Positions 44,275 to 53,127 of a stretch of 64,000 nt of DNA are shown here, piece by piece (position 1 is the stretch's first letter; each line of letters opens with the position of its first letter). This DNA comes from Streptomyces sp. NBC_00654. GTDB lineage: Bacteria; Actinomycetota; Actinomycetes; Streptomycetales; Streptomycetaceae. A program made the position numbers and the translations under genes. A model generated the notes under the pieces. It did not search any database. It was not told where the DNA came from and was given only the letters and a program-made list of their open reading frames with translations. The DNA lies in NCBI RefSeq assembly GCF_026341775.1, contig NZ_JAPEOB010000008.1, forward strand, positions 13,271-77,270, given 5' to 3'.

Positions 44275-44511
44275 TCAGCGGCGGCGGAGTTCGCCATTCT
44301 GGATGCCGCTGACGAAGGCGTCGTATTCGGAGTCGGTGAACAGGTGCGGGGCCTTGTTGGGGTTCTTGGAATCACGCAGGGCCACGATGCCTTGGCCGAG
44401 GAAGGCGACCTGGACGCAGTTGGTGCCGCCGCTGCTGGCGCTGCTGGTCAGCCACTGGGCGTCACGCAGCTGGGACTCTACCCACGCCGGGTCGAGTTCG
44501 TTCTTGTTCAT
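44275..44511 (-). CDS. DUF397-domain protein
   Basis: 78 residues with the DUF397 signature: an N-terminal W (PAWVESQLRDAQWLTSSASS), then GGTNCVQVAF, GIVALRDSKNPNKAPHLFTD and EYDAFVSGIQNGEL. In Streptomyces these small proteins are nearly always paired with an XRE regulator carrying DUF5753, as here (ATGA overlap), and often with an ATPase of the anti-sigma type; WhiJ of S. coelicolor is the best-known regulator of such a set and affects development. The DUF397 protein is thought to modulate its partner. The divergent ATPase at 45582 completes the usual trio. Confidence 0.9.
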   Translation of the reverse strand: MNKNELDPAWVESQLRDAQWLTSSASSGGTNCVQVAFLGQGIVALRDSKNPNKAPHLFTDSEYDAFVSGIQNGELRRR

Positions 44512-45365
44512 GCAAGGTCCTTGGCAATGGTGGTGAGAAGTGGCAGCGACGCTTTCTGAGAGAGAGCGTCGGATTTGAGCAGGTCACTGGTGGTGCGGTA
44601 CACCTCCACCGTTTCCGGCTCGTTGAGGTGGAGCGAGGCCCGCATGGACTCGATGCACACCGAGTCCCGCCCGGTCGGGAAGGACATGAGCATGAACGGT
44701 CCGTCCATTCCGGCGTGCGCGCCGACCCGGTGCGGCAGGACCTGGATGGTGATGTTGGGCGCCGTGCGGGCGAGGTCGATCAGATGCTCTATCTGGGCGC
44801 GCATGACGGGTCGGCCGCCGACTTCCTGACGCAGGAGCCCTTCGGGAAGGACTGCCCAGATTCTCAGCGCCGGGTCGCGCTCCAGCATGTTCTTCTGGTG
44901 CTCCTGGCGCATGGACACGAAGCCGTCGATGTTCTCTGGCGTCTTCCAGGCCCGGCTGCCCTCGGTCACGGCCCTGGCGTACTCCGGGGTCTGGAGCAGC
45001 CCGTGGATGGCTGCGGGGTTGAAGACGAACAGGCTGCTGGCAGTCTCCACCAGGGAGAGGTAGTCGCCGAGCGGGTCGTCGACAACTCCCTGGTACTGCT
45101 GCCACCAGTCGGCTTCGCCGGCCCGGCGCGCCAGGGCGCGCAGCTCTTCGCGCAGGTCCTGGTCGTTGATCTCATATACCTCGAAAAAGTGTGGAAGTTG
45201 CTGGATCTTGAGTCCCTGGACCCCCTTCTCGATCTTGCTGACCGTCGAGAAGGAGCGGTAGCCGAGGCGCTTGGCCGCCTCTTCCTGCGTCCATCCAAGT
45301 GCCTCGCGGATGCGCCGAAGCTCTGCACCCAGGCGGCGGCGTCGCGGGGTTGGCTCGACGGGCAT
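44508..45365 (-). CDS. XRE-family regulator with DUF5753 (WhiJ-like)
   Basis: 285 residues; I chose the ATG at 45363-45365 before PVEPTPRRRRLGAELRRIRE because an AAGGAGG precedes it, rather than the longer ORF start. An N-terminal Cro/CI helix-turn-helix (ALGWTQEEAAKRLGYRSFST, VSKIEKGVQG) is followed by the DUF5753 ligand-like domain (FVFNPAAIHGLLQTPEYARA, LPEGLLRQEVGGRPVMRAQI, NITIQVLPHRVGAHAGMDGP). Proteins of this type regulate development or neighbouring clusters in Streptomyces. It is coupled to the DUF397 gene by ATGA. It might control the 13-gene operon downstream, but this is only suggested by proximity. Confidence 0.9.
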   Translation of the reverse strand: MPVEPTPRRRRLGAELRRIREALGWTQEEAAKRLGYRSFSTVSKIEKGVQGLKIQQLPHFFEVYEINDQDLREELRALARRAGEADWWQQYQGVVDDPLGDYLSLVETASSLFVFNPAAIHGLLQTPEYARAVTEGSRAWKTPENIDGFVSMRQEHQKNMLERDPALRIWAVLPEGLLRQEVGGRPVMRAQIEHLIDLARTAPNITIQVLPHRVGAHAGMDGPFMLMSFPTGRDSVCIESMRASLHLNEPETVEVYRTTSDLLKSDALSQKASLPLLTTIAKDLA

Positions 45366-45581
45366 GCCCACCTCCTTGTGTTGCGCGAAAGAGTAGCGCC
45401 TCGGCCAGTTCGGGAATATGCCATCTCCCCGGAAGGAAAGACTTTCCTCAAGGACTGCTTGTCGAAGGGGTAGCTGGCGGTCCATTATCGAGGCTCGCCC
45501 ATCGGACGGTGGCATGGCGGTTACGTTGTGTCACCGCGTTTCGAGTGCACGTCCGCGCCGCTTGGAGGGTCAGTGCCTGGG

Positions 45582-46004
45582 ATGGTGATCAGCCCGGTAC
45601 GGCAGAACCACATGGTGCTGCCGGAGATCAGCCCGGACTCGATGGAGCCCGTGCGCGAGATCGTACGGATCCTCCTGCGGATGTGGCGCAAGAGTGACCT
45701 GAGCTTCGTGGCCGAGCTCGGTGTCACCGAGCTTCTGACGAACGTATGGAAGCACACACCGGGCGGCTGCGAACTCCTGATCCGCGAGACGCCCGACGGC
45801 GTCCTGGTCGGTGTCACCGACTTCGACGACGCGCTCCCCGCGGTGAAGCAGCCCACGGAAGACGCCGAGTGCGGCCGGGGCCTGTTCCTGCTGGCCGAGC
45901 TCACCGAGGAGCTACATACCCAGCCGCTGCTCACCGGGAAGCAGGTGTGGTTCCGCCTCGGCCACAACCTCCCCGACGGTGAAAAAGGAGAGGGCCATTG
46001 CTGA
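45582..46004 (+). CDS. ATP-binding protein of the anti-sigma factor kinase type
   Basis: About 140 residues from ATG 45582, behind a GGAGGG (45564-45569); the frame is open to a GTG at 45528 as an alternative start. The Bergerat-fold motifs are visible: ELGVTELLTNVWKHTPG (N box), VTDFDDALPAV (G1) and CGRGLFLLAELTEEL (G2), as in RsbW-like histidine-kinase-type ATPases. No sensor domain or phospho-His is present. These proteins typically accompany XRE/DUF397 pairs in Streptomyces and may phosphorylate or sequester a partner. Divergent from that pair here, and followed by a GNAT gene 55 bases on. Confidence 0.8.
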   Translation: MVISPVRQNHMVLPEISPDSMEPVREIVRILLRMWRKSDLSFVAELGVTELLTNVWKHTPGGCELLIRETPDGVLVGVTDFDDALPAVKQPTEDAECGRGLFLLAELTEELHTQPLLTGKQVWFRLGHNLPDGEKGEGHC

Positions 46005-46059
46005 CCGTCCAGGAAAGATCCGCTCGGCAGCACCGGTCCCCACCGTCAGGAGTACACGT

Positions 46060-46524
46060 ATGCAGGCCGTTCCTGCCGTCCGGGCCGATCTCCCCGCATG
46101 GCTCTGCCTCGCGAGCGAGGTCGAGGACCTTTTCGGCCCCATGGTCGACGATCCGCAGTTTCGGGCAGCCGTGGAGCGCAACATGGAGCGGGGAACCGCC
46201 TTGTGCGTACACGCCGAGCGGGAGGTGCCCGGTGGTGAGCTCGCCGGCGGACTGCTGATGTCGGCCCATCCCCCGCGGTACGAGATCAGCTGGCTGGCGG
46301 TCGGCGGCGCCTGGCGCGGCCGGGGGATCGGCGAACTCCTGGTCCGCACCGCCCTGCGCGACCTCACCGCCGGCCCGGGCACGGTCGAGGTGACGACGTT
46401 CGGGCCGGATCACCCAGGCCGGGGCGCCCGGGGCTTCTACGAACACCTCGGCTTCGCACCGGACTTGCCCTTGTCGGCGGGCGGCACGCGCCAGACCTAC
46501 CGGCTCCGGCTGCCGGACCTGTGA
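46060..46524 (+). CDS. GNAT-family N-acetyltransferase
   Basis: 154 residues; the ATG at 46060 follows CAGGAG at a good distance, and an upstream ATG at 45979 lies inside the previous gene. Motifs: YEISWLAVGGAWRGRGIGEL (acetyl-CoA loop, R-G-x-G-I/L-G), LLVRTALRDL and HPGRGARGFYEHLGFAPD (C-terminal catalytic Tyr region). The substrate is unknown. It lies on the same strand as the 13-gene operon, 94 bases before its first gene, and may be co-transcribed as a tailoring or self-protection enzyme. Confidence 0.8.
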   Translation: MQAVPAVRADLPAWLCLASEVEDLFGPMVDDPQFRAAVERNMERGTALCVHAEREVPGGELAGGLLMSAHPPRYEISWLAVGGAWRGRGIGELLVRTALRDLTAGPGTVEVTTFGPDHPGRGARGFYEHLGFAPDLPLSAGGTRQTYRLRLPDL

Positions 46525-46618
46525 CGCCCAGCTCCAGCAGCCAGCAGGCCCAGCCAGCCGTGCTGGGACAAATGTCCGGCTCCGGCAGAATTTCCGGCCA
46601 TGCGAGGAGGAGAGAGTC

Positions 46619-48034
46619 GTGAGGAACACCAGAGCCCAGTCCGCCGTCCCGGTGGTGATCTTGGGTGCGGGTCCGTGCGGGTTGGCATGCGCTCACGAAC
46701 TCCAGCGCCTTGGTCACCGGAACTGGGTACTGCTGGAGGCCGCGCCGACGGTCGGGGGCTTAGGGGCCTCGGTCGTCGACGAGGCCGGCTTCACCTGGGA
46801 CCTCGGCGGTCACGTCGTGTTCTCCACGATGAAGAGCTTCGACACGCTACTGGACGAGCTGTTCGCGCCCCATGAGCTGCTGCACCACGAGCGCTCCTCG
46901 TTCGTCCGGCACAGTGGGCGATGGGTGCCCTATCCCTTCCAGCAGCACCTGCACCACCTTCCCGTGGCCCGGGCCCAGAAGTGCCTGGAGGGCCTGGCCG
47001 CGGCTCAGGCCCGCGGGCGCGCTCCTGCTGGAACGGACTTCGGTGCGTGGCTGGAGGCCACGTACGGAACGCCCCTGGTGGAGGAGTTCTTCGCCCCGTA
47101 CAACCGCAAGATATGGGCCACCGCCCTGAGCGAGATGTCCGCCTCGTGGATAGCGGAGCGGGTCGCTCCCGCGGACACCAGTGCGCTGCGCCAGACACGG
47201 GTGTCGGGAACTACGCCGACGAGCCGGTGGGGCCCCAACGCACAGTTCGCCTTCCCGGCCTCGGGCGGAACCGGCGCGATCTGGAAGCGGCTGGCCTCCC
47301 GCCTGGAGGGAGATGTCCGGACCGGTCAGGCCGTCCTGCACATCGATGAAGCGGCGAAAACCCTGCTGACCTCCGACGGCGCCGTTCTCTCCTACGGGAG
47401 CCTGGTGGCCACGGGTGCCCTTGACAAGCTCGTCGCGATGACGGCAGGGGCACCCGCTCAGGTACGCCAGGCCGCCACGGCCCTGAAACACACCACCGTG
47501 GCCATGGTGGGCCTCGGCTACGAGTCGCCGACCACCGACCGGCGTTCGTGGCTGTACTTCCCCAGCGGCGAGACACCGTTCTACCGGGCGACGAACTTCT
47601 CCCGGTACGCACCGGCCAACGTCCCGGACTCCGACCCGGGCCGGTACTCGGCCTGGATGACCGAGACGTCGCTGCCCGCCGGAACCCTCCTCGATGAGGC
47701 GGGCCTGGTCGAGGAGTGCGACACGGCACTGCGGCGCTGCGGCCTGGTCCCCGACCGTGCCCAGCGCGTCAGCAGCCACCTGGAGCTGATCCCGTACGCC
47801 TACCCGGTGCCGACCACCGGCCGGGACACGGCCCTCGCGCTCATCCAGCCCTGGCTGGAGCGCCACGAGATCTATTCGCGCGGACGGTTCGGCACCTGGC
47901 GCTACGAGATCGGCAACATGGACCACGCCGTCACCATGGGCCAGGACATCGCCCGACGGCTCGTCCACGGCACCGCCGAGCGGATCTACACCGCTCCTCG
48001 CCCGACGGCCCAGGAGGCTGTCCATGGGCGCTGA
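46619..48034 (+). CDS. UDP-galactopyranose-mutase-like FAD-dependent protein
   Basis: 471 residues from a GTG behind AGGAGGAG. The dinucleotide-binding motif VVILGAGPCGLACAHELQRL (residues ~12-31) and the second FAD element (GGLGASVVDEAGFTWDLGGH) place it in the GR2/UGM-amine-oxidase family. The middle has substrate-domain sequence (YGTPLVEEFFAPYNRKIWAT), and the C-terminus ends in YSRGRFGTWRYEIGNMDHAV, the conserved FAD-contact end seen in UDP-galactopyranose mutases and related flavoproteins of glycan clusters. A ring contraction or redox step on a nucleotide sugar is likely; the exact substrate is not shown. First gene of the operon; overlaps the phosphatase gene by 11 bases. Confidence 0.7.
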   Translation: MRNTRAQSAVPVVILGAGPCGLACAHELQRLGHRNWVLLEAAPTVGGLGASVVDEAGFTWDLGGHVVFSTMKSFDTLLDELFAPHELLHHERSSFVRHSGRWVPYPFQQHLHHLPVARAQKCLEGLAAAQARGRAPAGTDFGAWLEATYGTPLVEEFFAPYNRKIWATALSEMSASWIAERVAPADTSALRQTRVSGTTPTSRWGPNAQFAFPASGGTGAIWKRLASRLEGDVRTGQAVLHIDEAAKTLLTSDGAVLSYGSLVATGALDKLVAMTAGAPAQVRQAATALKHTTVAMVGLGYESPTTDRRSWLYFPSGETPFYRATNFSRYAPANVPDSDPGRYSAWMTETSLPAGTLLDEAGLVEECDTALRRCGLVPDRAQRVSSHLELIPYAYPVPTTGRDTALALIQPWLERHEIYSRGRFGTWRYEIGNMDHAVTMGQDIARRLVHGTAERIYTAPRPTAQEAVHGR

Positions 48035-48500
48035 ACTCCGCCTCGACGCCCATCCGGTGACGACCTGGCTCCTGCTCGGCGCCGCACCCGACAGCACACG
48101 CGCCGTGGGCGAACTTCTCAATCGGGGCGTCACCCACGTCCTGGACTGCCGGACCCCGCGCCCGATGCCGCCACCTGCGGCCATCTGCCCCAGCCTGGTG
48201 TGGTGTTCGGCGTCCACCAAGGACGACGGAGCCTCGCGCGGCACCGACTGGTACTCCGCCTGTGTGGCCTTCGCCGAACGGGCGGCACGCGAGGACAACG
48301 CCCGGCTGTACGTCCACTGCACGGCCGGAGCCAACCGCTCCCCGGCCGCCGCCTACGCAATTCTGCGCTCGCGCGGATGGGCGGCATCCACCGCGCGGGA
48401 CCGCATCCTGACCCGCCGCACCCAAGCCCGCCCCCGCTACTTCGAGGACGCCGAACAGTGCCTGGCCGAACTGGGCCTGACCGATCAGGAGCGACCGTGA
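48024..48500 (+). CDS. Dual-specificity-type phosphatase
   Basis: 158 residues. The cysteine phosphatase signature HCTAGANRS (His98, Cys99, Arg105) is intact, with an upstream general-acid region (WCSASTKDDGASRGTDWY). Length and motif match small DSP/PTP-like phosphatases. In a biosynthetic operon with four kinase-like genes such an enzyme may remove a phosphate from an intermediate rather than act on proteins. Its GTGA overlap with the glycosyltransferase gene indicates translational coupling. Start ATG at 48024 lies in the end of the flavoprotein gene. Confidence 0.8.
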   Translation: MGAELRLDAHPVTTWLLLGAAPDSTRAVGELLNRGVTHVLDCRTPRPMPPPAAICPSLVWCSASTKDDGASRGTDWYSACVAFAERAAREDNARLYVHCTAGANRSPAAAYAILRSRGWAASTARDRILTRRTQARPRYFEDAEQCLAELGLTDQERP

Positions 48501-49876
48501 TCCGTGCCAGCCGACTGCTCGCCGCCGCCTACACCGCCAGGGCCCTCTACATGACGGCCTCCCTGGCCTTGTCCTACCGGTCCCTGCGCACCGAGGCCGA
48601 CCGACCCGAGGAGGAACTCTCCGAGGAGACGCCGGCCCTGACAGTGATCATTCCTGCGCTGCGGGAGCAGGCGGTGATGCCCCGCTCGCTCGAACACTTC
48701 GCCGCTCTCGCCGCCGAGTGGCCCACGTTGCGCGTCCTGGTCGTCACCGCTGCACGCGAGGCCGCCGAGCCCCCCAGCGGCCGGCCAACCACCGAAGACG
48801 TGTGCCGGAACCTTGCCCACCAGCACAACACCACCCTCGCTAGGGAGGTCTTCACCGTCGTGTCCTACCCGGGACAGGGCCGCCGGGCCTCCCAGCTCAA
48901 CTACGCTGTGGCGGCGCTGGACAAGCTATCCCCGCCCGCGGGGGACTACGTCGCGGTGTTCGACGCCGACGCTGTCCCCGATGCCCGGCTCTCCTCCCAG
49001 TTCGCCCGCGCCGCAACGGATCGGCCCGCGATGATCCAGCAGCCGATGCTGCCCGCCTTCCCCGGCAGCAGTCGCGGGCGGCGCTCGGCGGTGATGTCCG
49101 GCCAGGATCTTGCCTCATTCCGCCGCACCCTGGGCATCGAGTACCGCCGTATCAAGGTGGCCCGCTGGTGTGCTCCCGGCAGGCGCCCCCGGCTCCTGGC
49201 GACGCTCGCGCGCCCGATGGTCTACGGAGTGGGCTCCGGGCTCATCGTCCGCCGCGACAAGATCGAGGACGTCGGGTTCTTCCAGGAACCGCACGACGAC
49301 CTCGCCGTCGGTCACCGCCTGAGCATGGCCGGCGAGCCGATCGCGGTCCTGCCCTCGGTCAACATCGTCGAGCCGTACCAGAGCGTGGGGGCCATGGCGC
49401 GCGCGTTCAGCAGCGTGGCCTTCGCGAACACCGCCACCCGCCACGACTACCGCTTCACCGCCGCGCACCCCACCCGCCTCTCACCTGCCGAGCAGAGGCT
49501 TCTGGCGGCCCGCGCCCTGGCCGATGGTGCGTCCTGGGCGCTGGGGCCGGTGGTAATGGGGGCCGCTGCCACCCACCTGGCGGTGAAGCGGCAGTTCAAG
49601 CCCCTGGTGGCCGCCGCTCTGGCAGCGGGCCTCCTCGAGCCGGTCGTGACCTACCGGCTGCGCGGACACATCCTCGACGACTTCCGTGTGCCCGGCCCGG
49701 CCGGCGGCACCTGGCGGCAGCCGCACCCCGCGGCGGCCGTCGCCACCTACATGCTGCAGCCCGCGGTGACCGCGCTCGGCCCGTGGCTGCTGGGCGTGCG
49801 CGCGAGTGCCGCCCGATTCACCGGCCGGGAACTGAGGTTCACCAAGACCGAGCACCTGGGCGAGATAGCCCGCTGA
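48497..49876 (+). CDS. Membrane-associated family 2 glycosyltransferase
   Basis: 459 residues from the GTG at 48497 (overlap GTGA with the phosphatase). Residues ~50-60 (LTVIIPALREQAV) begin the GT-A fold; FDADAVPD (154-161) contains the metal-binding DxD, and EPHDDLAVGHRLSMAG (~264-279) carries the catalytic acidic residues. A hydrophobic segment near the N-terminus (ASRLLAAAYTARALYMTASL) and at least two near the C-terminus (PLVAAALAAGLLEPVVTYRL, YMLQPAVTALGPWLLGV) anchor it. It would transfer a sugar from an activated donor, possibly one processed by the UGM-like enzyme, to a lipid or small-molecule acceptor. Confidence 0.75.
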   Translation: MIRASRLLAAAYTARALYMTASLALSYRSLRTEADRPEEELSEETPALTVIIPALREQAVMPRSLEHFAALAAEWPTLRVLVVTAAREAAEPPSGRPTTEDVCRNLAHQHNTTLAREVFTVVSYPGQGRRASQLNYAVAALDKLSPPAGDYVAVFDADAVPDARLSSQFARAATDRPAMIQQPMLPAFPGSSRGRRSAVMSGQDLASFRRTLGIEYRRIKVARWCAPGRRPRLLATLARPMVYGVGSGLIVRRDKIEDVGFFQEPHDDLAVGHRLSMAGEPIAVLPSVNIVEPYQSVGAMARAFSSVAFANTATRHDYRFTAAHPTRLSPAEQRLLAARALADGASWALGPVVMGAAATHLAVKRQFKPLVAAALAAGLLEPVVTYRLRGHILDDFRVPGPAGGTWRQPHPAAAVATYMLQPAVTALGPWLLGVRASAARFTGRELRFTKTEHLGEIAR

Positions 49877-49894
49877 GAGAGCAGGAGGCACTTC

Positions 49895-52252
49895 ATGGGT
49901 GATCTCGACATCGGCTGGGCCGTGCCCACCGCGTTCCCCGAAGCCGGCTGGAGCCGCGCGTTGATCGACGAGCATCTCACGCAGGCCCGAGGCGAGATAC
50001 CGGCCTGGGACGACCCCGAGCAGACCCGGCTCGGCTTCGCGATGGCCGCCCCGCATCCCGAGGCGGTACGCGTCCTGGGCGACTGGTCCGCGCTCAACAC
50101 CAACAACGTCGGCACCCACACCCGCTTCGGGGAGGGCAAGGCGGGCACCAGGCGGCTGGAGAAGGAAGCCCTGGCCGTCCTCGCCGACCTCTATCGCGGC
50201 GGCGCCCTCGACGGGCACCTCACCAGCGGCGCCAGCGAAGCGACCCTCGCCGCCCTGCGCATCGCTCGCAACCTGCTGCGCGCCGACGGCCACCAGGTCC
50301 GCGTGATCACCTCCGGCCTGTGCCACGCCTCGGTCGCCAAGGCCGCCGAGATCCTCGACCTCGACCTGGTACGCCTGCCTGCCGGACCGGCCTGGACCCT
50401 GACCCGCGAACAGGTCAGCCACGCCGCCCACGAGGCGATCACGGCCGGGATCACCGGCATCATCGTGGTGGCCACCGCCGGCTACTACAACAGCGGCCTC
50501 GCTGACCCCGTCGACGAGATCGCCGCCGACCTGCGCAACCTCGCCTTCCAGCACCCCGAACAGGTTCGCTGCTTCCTGCACGTCGATGCCGCCCACGGCG
50601 GATTCGTCTTCCCGTTCACGGCCCCCGACGTGCCCTTCGACTTCCGCAGCCCCGGCGTGCACTCCATGGCAGTCGACCCCCACAAGGCCGGCCTCATGCC
50701 GTACGCGTGCGGGGCCCTACTCGTGCGCAAGGGACTGCTCGAACACGTCACCCGCATCGACCCGCACACCCGGATCCCCGACGAGACCGTGCTGGGCTCC
50801 CGCCCCGGCGCCACCGCGGCAGCCCTGTGGGCCACGCTGCACACGCTGGGCCGTGCCGGCTACACCGCCCTCACCACCAGCTGCCTCGAACGCCGCGACC
50901 AGCTCACCGCCGCCGTACGGGCCGCCGACCCCGAGGCCCTGCTGGTGCCTGCCCCGCACGCGCCCGTCGTCTCCGCCGCCTTCAGCCACCCCGGCGGACG
51001 GCTGCCGACGGAAGTGTGCGACCGCTACCGGCTCGTCCCCCTCAGCCTCCCTGACCCGCACGGCGGCGGCGGGACCCGCCTCTTCTACCACTTCTACGCC
51101 TCCGCCTCGCTGACCGATGCCCAGATCACCGCGTTCGCGGGGCACTTGGCCGAGGCCACCGGCCAAGCCCGCGCGACGGCCTCCGACGACCGCGGCAGCG
51201 GGCGGAGCATCACCTCCGAGGTGGTCGCGGACACCCGCACCCACACCGACTGCTTCCGTCACTTCGTCGTCCACCCCGAAGGACGTCGTGACCCGCAGGT
51301 GCCGGGCTACTCCTTTCACACCTTCGCCCACCGTCGCGCCACCGGCGAGCAGATGCAGGACATCCGCTGGGGCGAGGCGCGGGCCGGCGGCGACCTGTGG
51401 ATCTACGCGCCCGACCTGAAGAATCCCTTCGCCAACGAGCTGATGGGCGTACGTACCGAGCGCTACTTCCTCGAAGTCCTCGACCTCCACCAGCAGCAGT
51501 TGTCCCTGGTCGGCGCCATCCACACCACTCTGCTGCTGCCAGGCTCCCTGCGTGTCCTGCTGAACTACGAGGCGGACGGCACCTTCCGCTCCGCCGAGTA
51601 CAAGGCCCTCGGCGAGACCGGAACCGACGAGCTGCAGATCTTCCCCGATGCCATCACCGCCAAGATCGGCAAGGACGCGGCGGGATTCCTCCGCCCCCAC
51701 AGCGACGACTACTCCTTCTCCATCGACACCTCGGCCGAGATCAGGGTGCGCCGCACCGACGGCGCCGCCGCCCCCGTCGTCCAGACCGCCCGTCACAACG
51801 CCGATGTGCTGCTGCCGCGCCGCCGGCACCTTCGGCGCGAGCAGTTCCGGCGCTTCCCGAACCGGTTCTTCGACATCGAGCTGGACATCGAGACAGGCCG
51901 GACCTGGACCGGCACCGCCTATCTGGCGGAACTTCTCGCCCCCACCAGCATCGGCACCGTACTGGCGGCACGCTCCGCGACCGCGGGACTGTGCACCGTG
52001 GACGGCAGGGTCAGCGACAGCGGCCTGCACCTGGCGCTCACCGCGCTGTCCGAACCCAGGACCGATGCCGTCGAACTCGCCGCGCCCTTCGACCTCGGCC
52101 GCCAGCTGCACGGCGCACTGCCCCGCCTGGACGTTCGCGACCCGGACCAGCTCGGCGTCGAGCAGGTCATCGACTTCGCCGAGAACGTCCACGAGGTGTT
52201 CATGCGCGACGGACTGCCCGCCGGCCTCGTCATCGCGGGAGCCGGACGATGA
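49895..52252 (+). CDS. PLP-dependent decarboxylase fused to an unknown C-terminal domain
   Basis: 785 residues. Residues ~1-420 are a group II PLP decarboxylase of the MfnA/sphingosine-phosphate-lyase kind: NTNNVGTHTRFGEGKAG, LTSGASEATLAALRIARNLL, FLHVDAAHGGFVFPF (Asp231, His234) and SMAVDPHKAGLMPYACGALL, with the Schiff-base Lys at 264. Amino acids such as tyrosine, aspartate or glutamate are usual substrates. Residues ~430-785 form a separate domain with no family I recognise (HTDCFRHFVVHPEGRRDPQV, FANELMGVRTERYFLEVLDL, LLPGSLRVLLNYEADGTFRS). The length is about twice that of a normal decarboxylase. It probably supplies an amine for the pathway. ATGA overlap with the next gene. Confidence 0.8.
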   Translation: MGDLDIGWAVPTAFPEAGWSRALIDEHLTQARGEIPAWDDPEQTRLGFAMAAPHPEAVRVLGDWSALNTNNVGTHTRFGEGKAGTRRLEKEALAVLADLYRGGALDGHLTSGASEATLAALRIARNLLRADGHQVRVITSGLCHASVAKAAEILDLDLVRLPAGPAWTLTREQVSHAAHEAITAGITGIIVVATAGYYNSGLADPVDEIAADLRNLAFQHPEQVRCFLHVDAAHGGFVFPFTAPDVPFDFRSPGVHSMAVDPHKAGLMPYACGALLVRKGLLEHVTRIDPHTRIPDETVLGSRPGATAAALWATLHTLGRAGYTALTTSCLERRDQLTAAVRAADPEALLVPAPHAPVVSAAFSHPGGRLPTEVCDRYRLVPLSLPDPHGGGGTRLFYHFYASASLTDAQITAFAGHLAEATGQARATASDDRGSGRSITSEVVADTRTHTDCFRHFVVHPEGRRDPQVPGYSFHTFAHRRATGEQMQDIRWGEARAGGDLWIYAPDLKNPFANELMGVRTERYFLEVLDLHQQQLSLVGAIHTTLLLPGSLRVLLNYEADGTFRSAEYKALGETGTDELQIFPDAITAKIGKDAAGFLRPHSDDYSFSIDTSAEIRVRRTDGAAAPVVQTARHNADVLLPRRRHLRREQFRRFPNRFFDIELDIETGRTWTGTAYLAELLAPTSIGTVLAARSATAGLCTVDGRVSDSGLHLALTALSEPRTDAVELAAPFDLGRQLHGALPRLDVRDPDQLGVEQVIDFAENVHEVFMRDGLPAGLVIAGAGR

Positions 52253-53127
52253 CCACAGCCACGCTCGACCGCACGGCCCTCCACCGTCTCCTGCCCGGCG
52301 CCAAAACCCTCAGCGCCCGACCCTTGCCCCAGGGCCGCTTCAACACCTGCTGGCACCTTGCCGACGACGGCCGCGCCTATCTCCTCAAGCTCAACAACCG
52401 TGAGGGCGAAGCCCATCTGCGTCAGATGGCCGCGGCCATGAGCGCCGCGAGGGCGGGCGGCGTCGCGGTCCCGCAGGTCCTGCGCGTGGGCGCCGACCCT
52501 GACCTTGGCCCCTTCCTGCTCCAGGAATGGCTGGATGGCCGCACCTTCGCCGAAGCCCGCCAGGACAACGCCATCACGGCGGACCTGTGGCCGCGGCTCG
52601 GACGCCAGATCGCCCTGCTGCACTCCATCCAGCCACCACGTCCCCTCGTGGCGACACCGGCCTCCCGCGCCCGCCAGCTCGCCGACCTCCTGGACGGCCT
52701 GCGCCGACACCGGCTGATTCCCACCGCGCTCGCCGAGGCAGCCCGCCAGCGCGGCCTGCATCTGGCCGAAACACTCGGCGATCACGAGTGCGTGAATACC
52801 CATCAGGACATCCACCCGGATAACATCCTCATCCGTCCCGGCGGCAAGATCGCCCTGCTCGACTTCGACCACGCCACCACAGCGGAATATGCCAGCGACT
52901 TCGTCAAACCCGACCGCTGGTGCCTGCCCTCCGCCCACGACCGGCACCAGATGCTGGACGCCTACTGGCAGCAACGCGGTGAAGTGGCCGACCCGTTGTT
53001 CGAACAGCGCCTCGCCTTCCACCGCCTGGCCATCACCCTGTCGTACTTCCTGTATTGGCACGGCCGTGACCCCGCCCAGCTCCCCGGGTGCACCGCGGCC
53101 CTGCGAACCGAACTGGAGCGAACATGA
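52249..53127 (+). CDS. APH-type small-molecule kinase
   Basis: 292 residues. The protein-kinase-like fold shows a nucleotide loop (LPQGRFNTCWHL), LLKLNNREG (Lys in strand 3), the catalytic loop NTHQDIHPDNILI (His185, Asp187, Asn192) and LLDFDHATT (metal-binding Asp205). Family members phosphorylate aminoglycosides, choline, homoserine and sugars, either as self-resistance or as biosynthetic steps. Its place between a decarboxylase and a Nudix gene favours a pathway kinase, but resistance cannot be excluded. Coupled on both sides by ATGA overlaps. Confidence 0.85.
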   Translation: MTTATLDRTALHRLLPGAKTLSARPLPQGRFNTCWHLADDGRAYLLKLNNREGEAHLRQMAAAMSAARAGGVAVPQVLRVGADPDLGPFLLQEWLDGRTFAEARQDNAITADLWPRLGRQIALLHSIQPPRPLVATPASRARQLADLLDGLRRHRLIPTALAEAARQRGLHLAETLGDHECVNTHQDIHPDNILIRPGGKIALLDFDHATTAEYASDFVKPDRWCLPSAHDRHQMLDAYWQQRGEVADPLFEQRLAFHRLAITLSYFLYWHGRDPAQLPGCTAALRTELERT

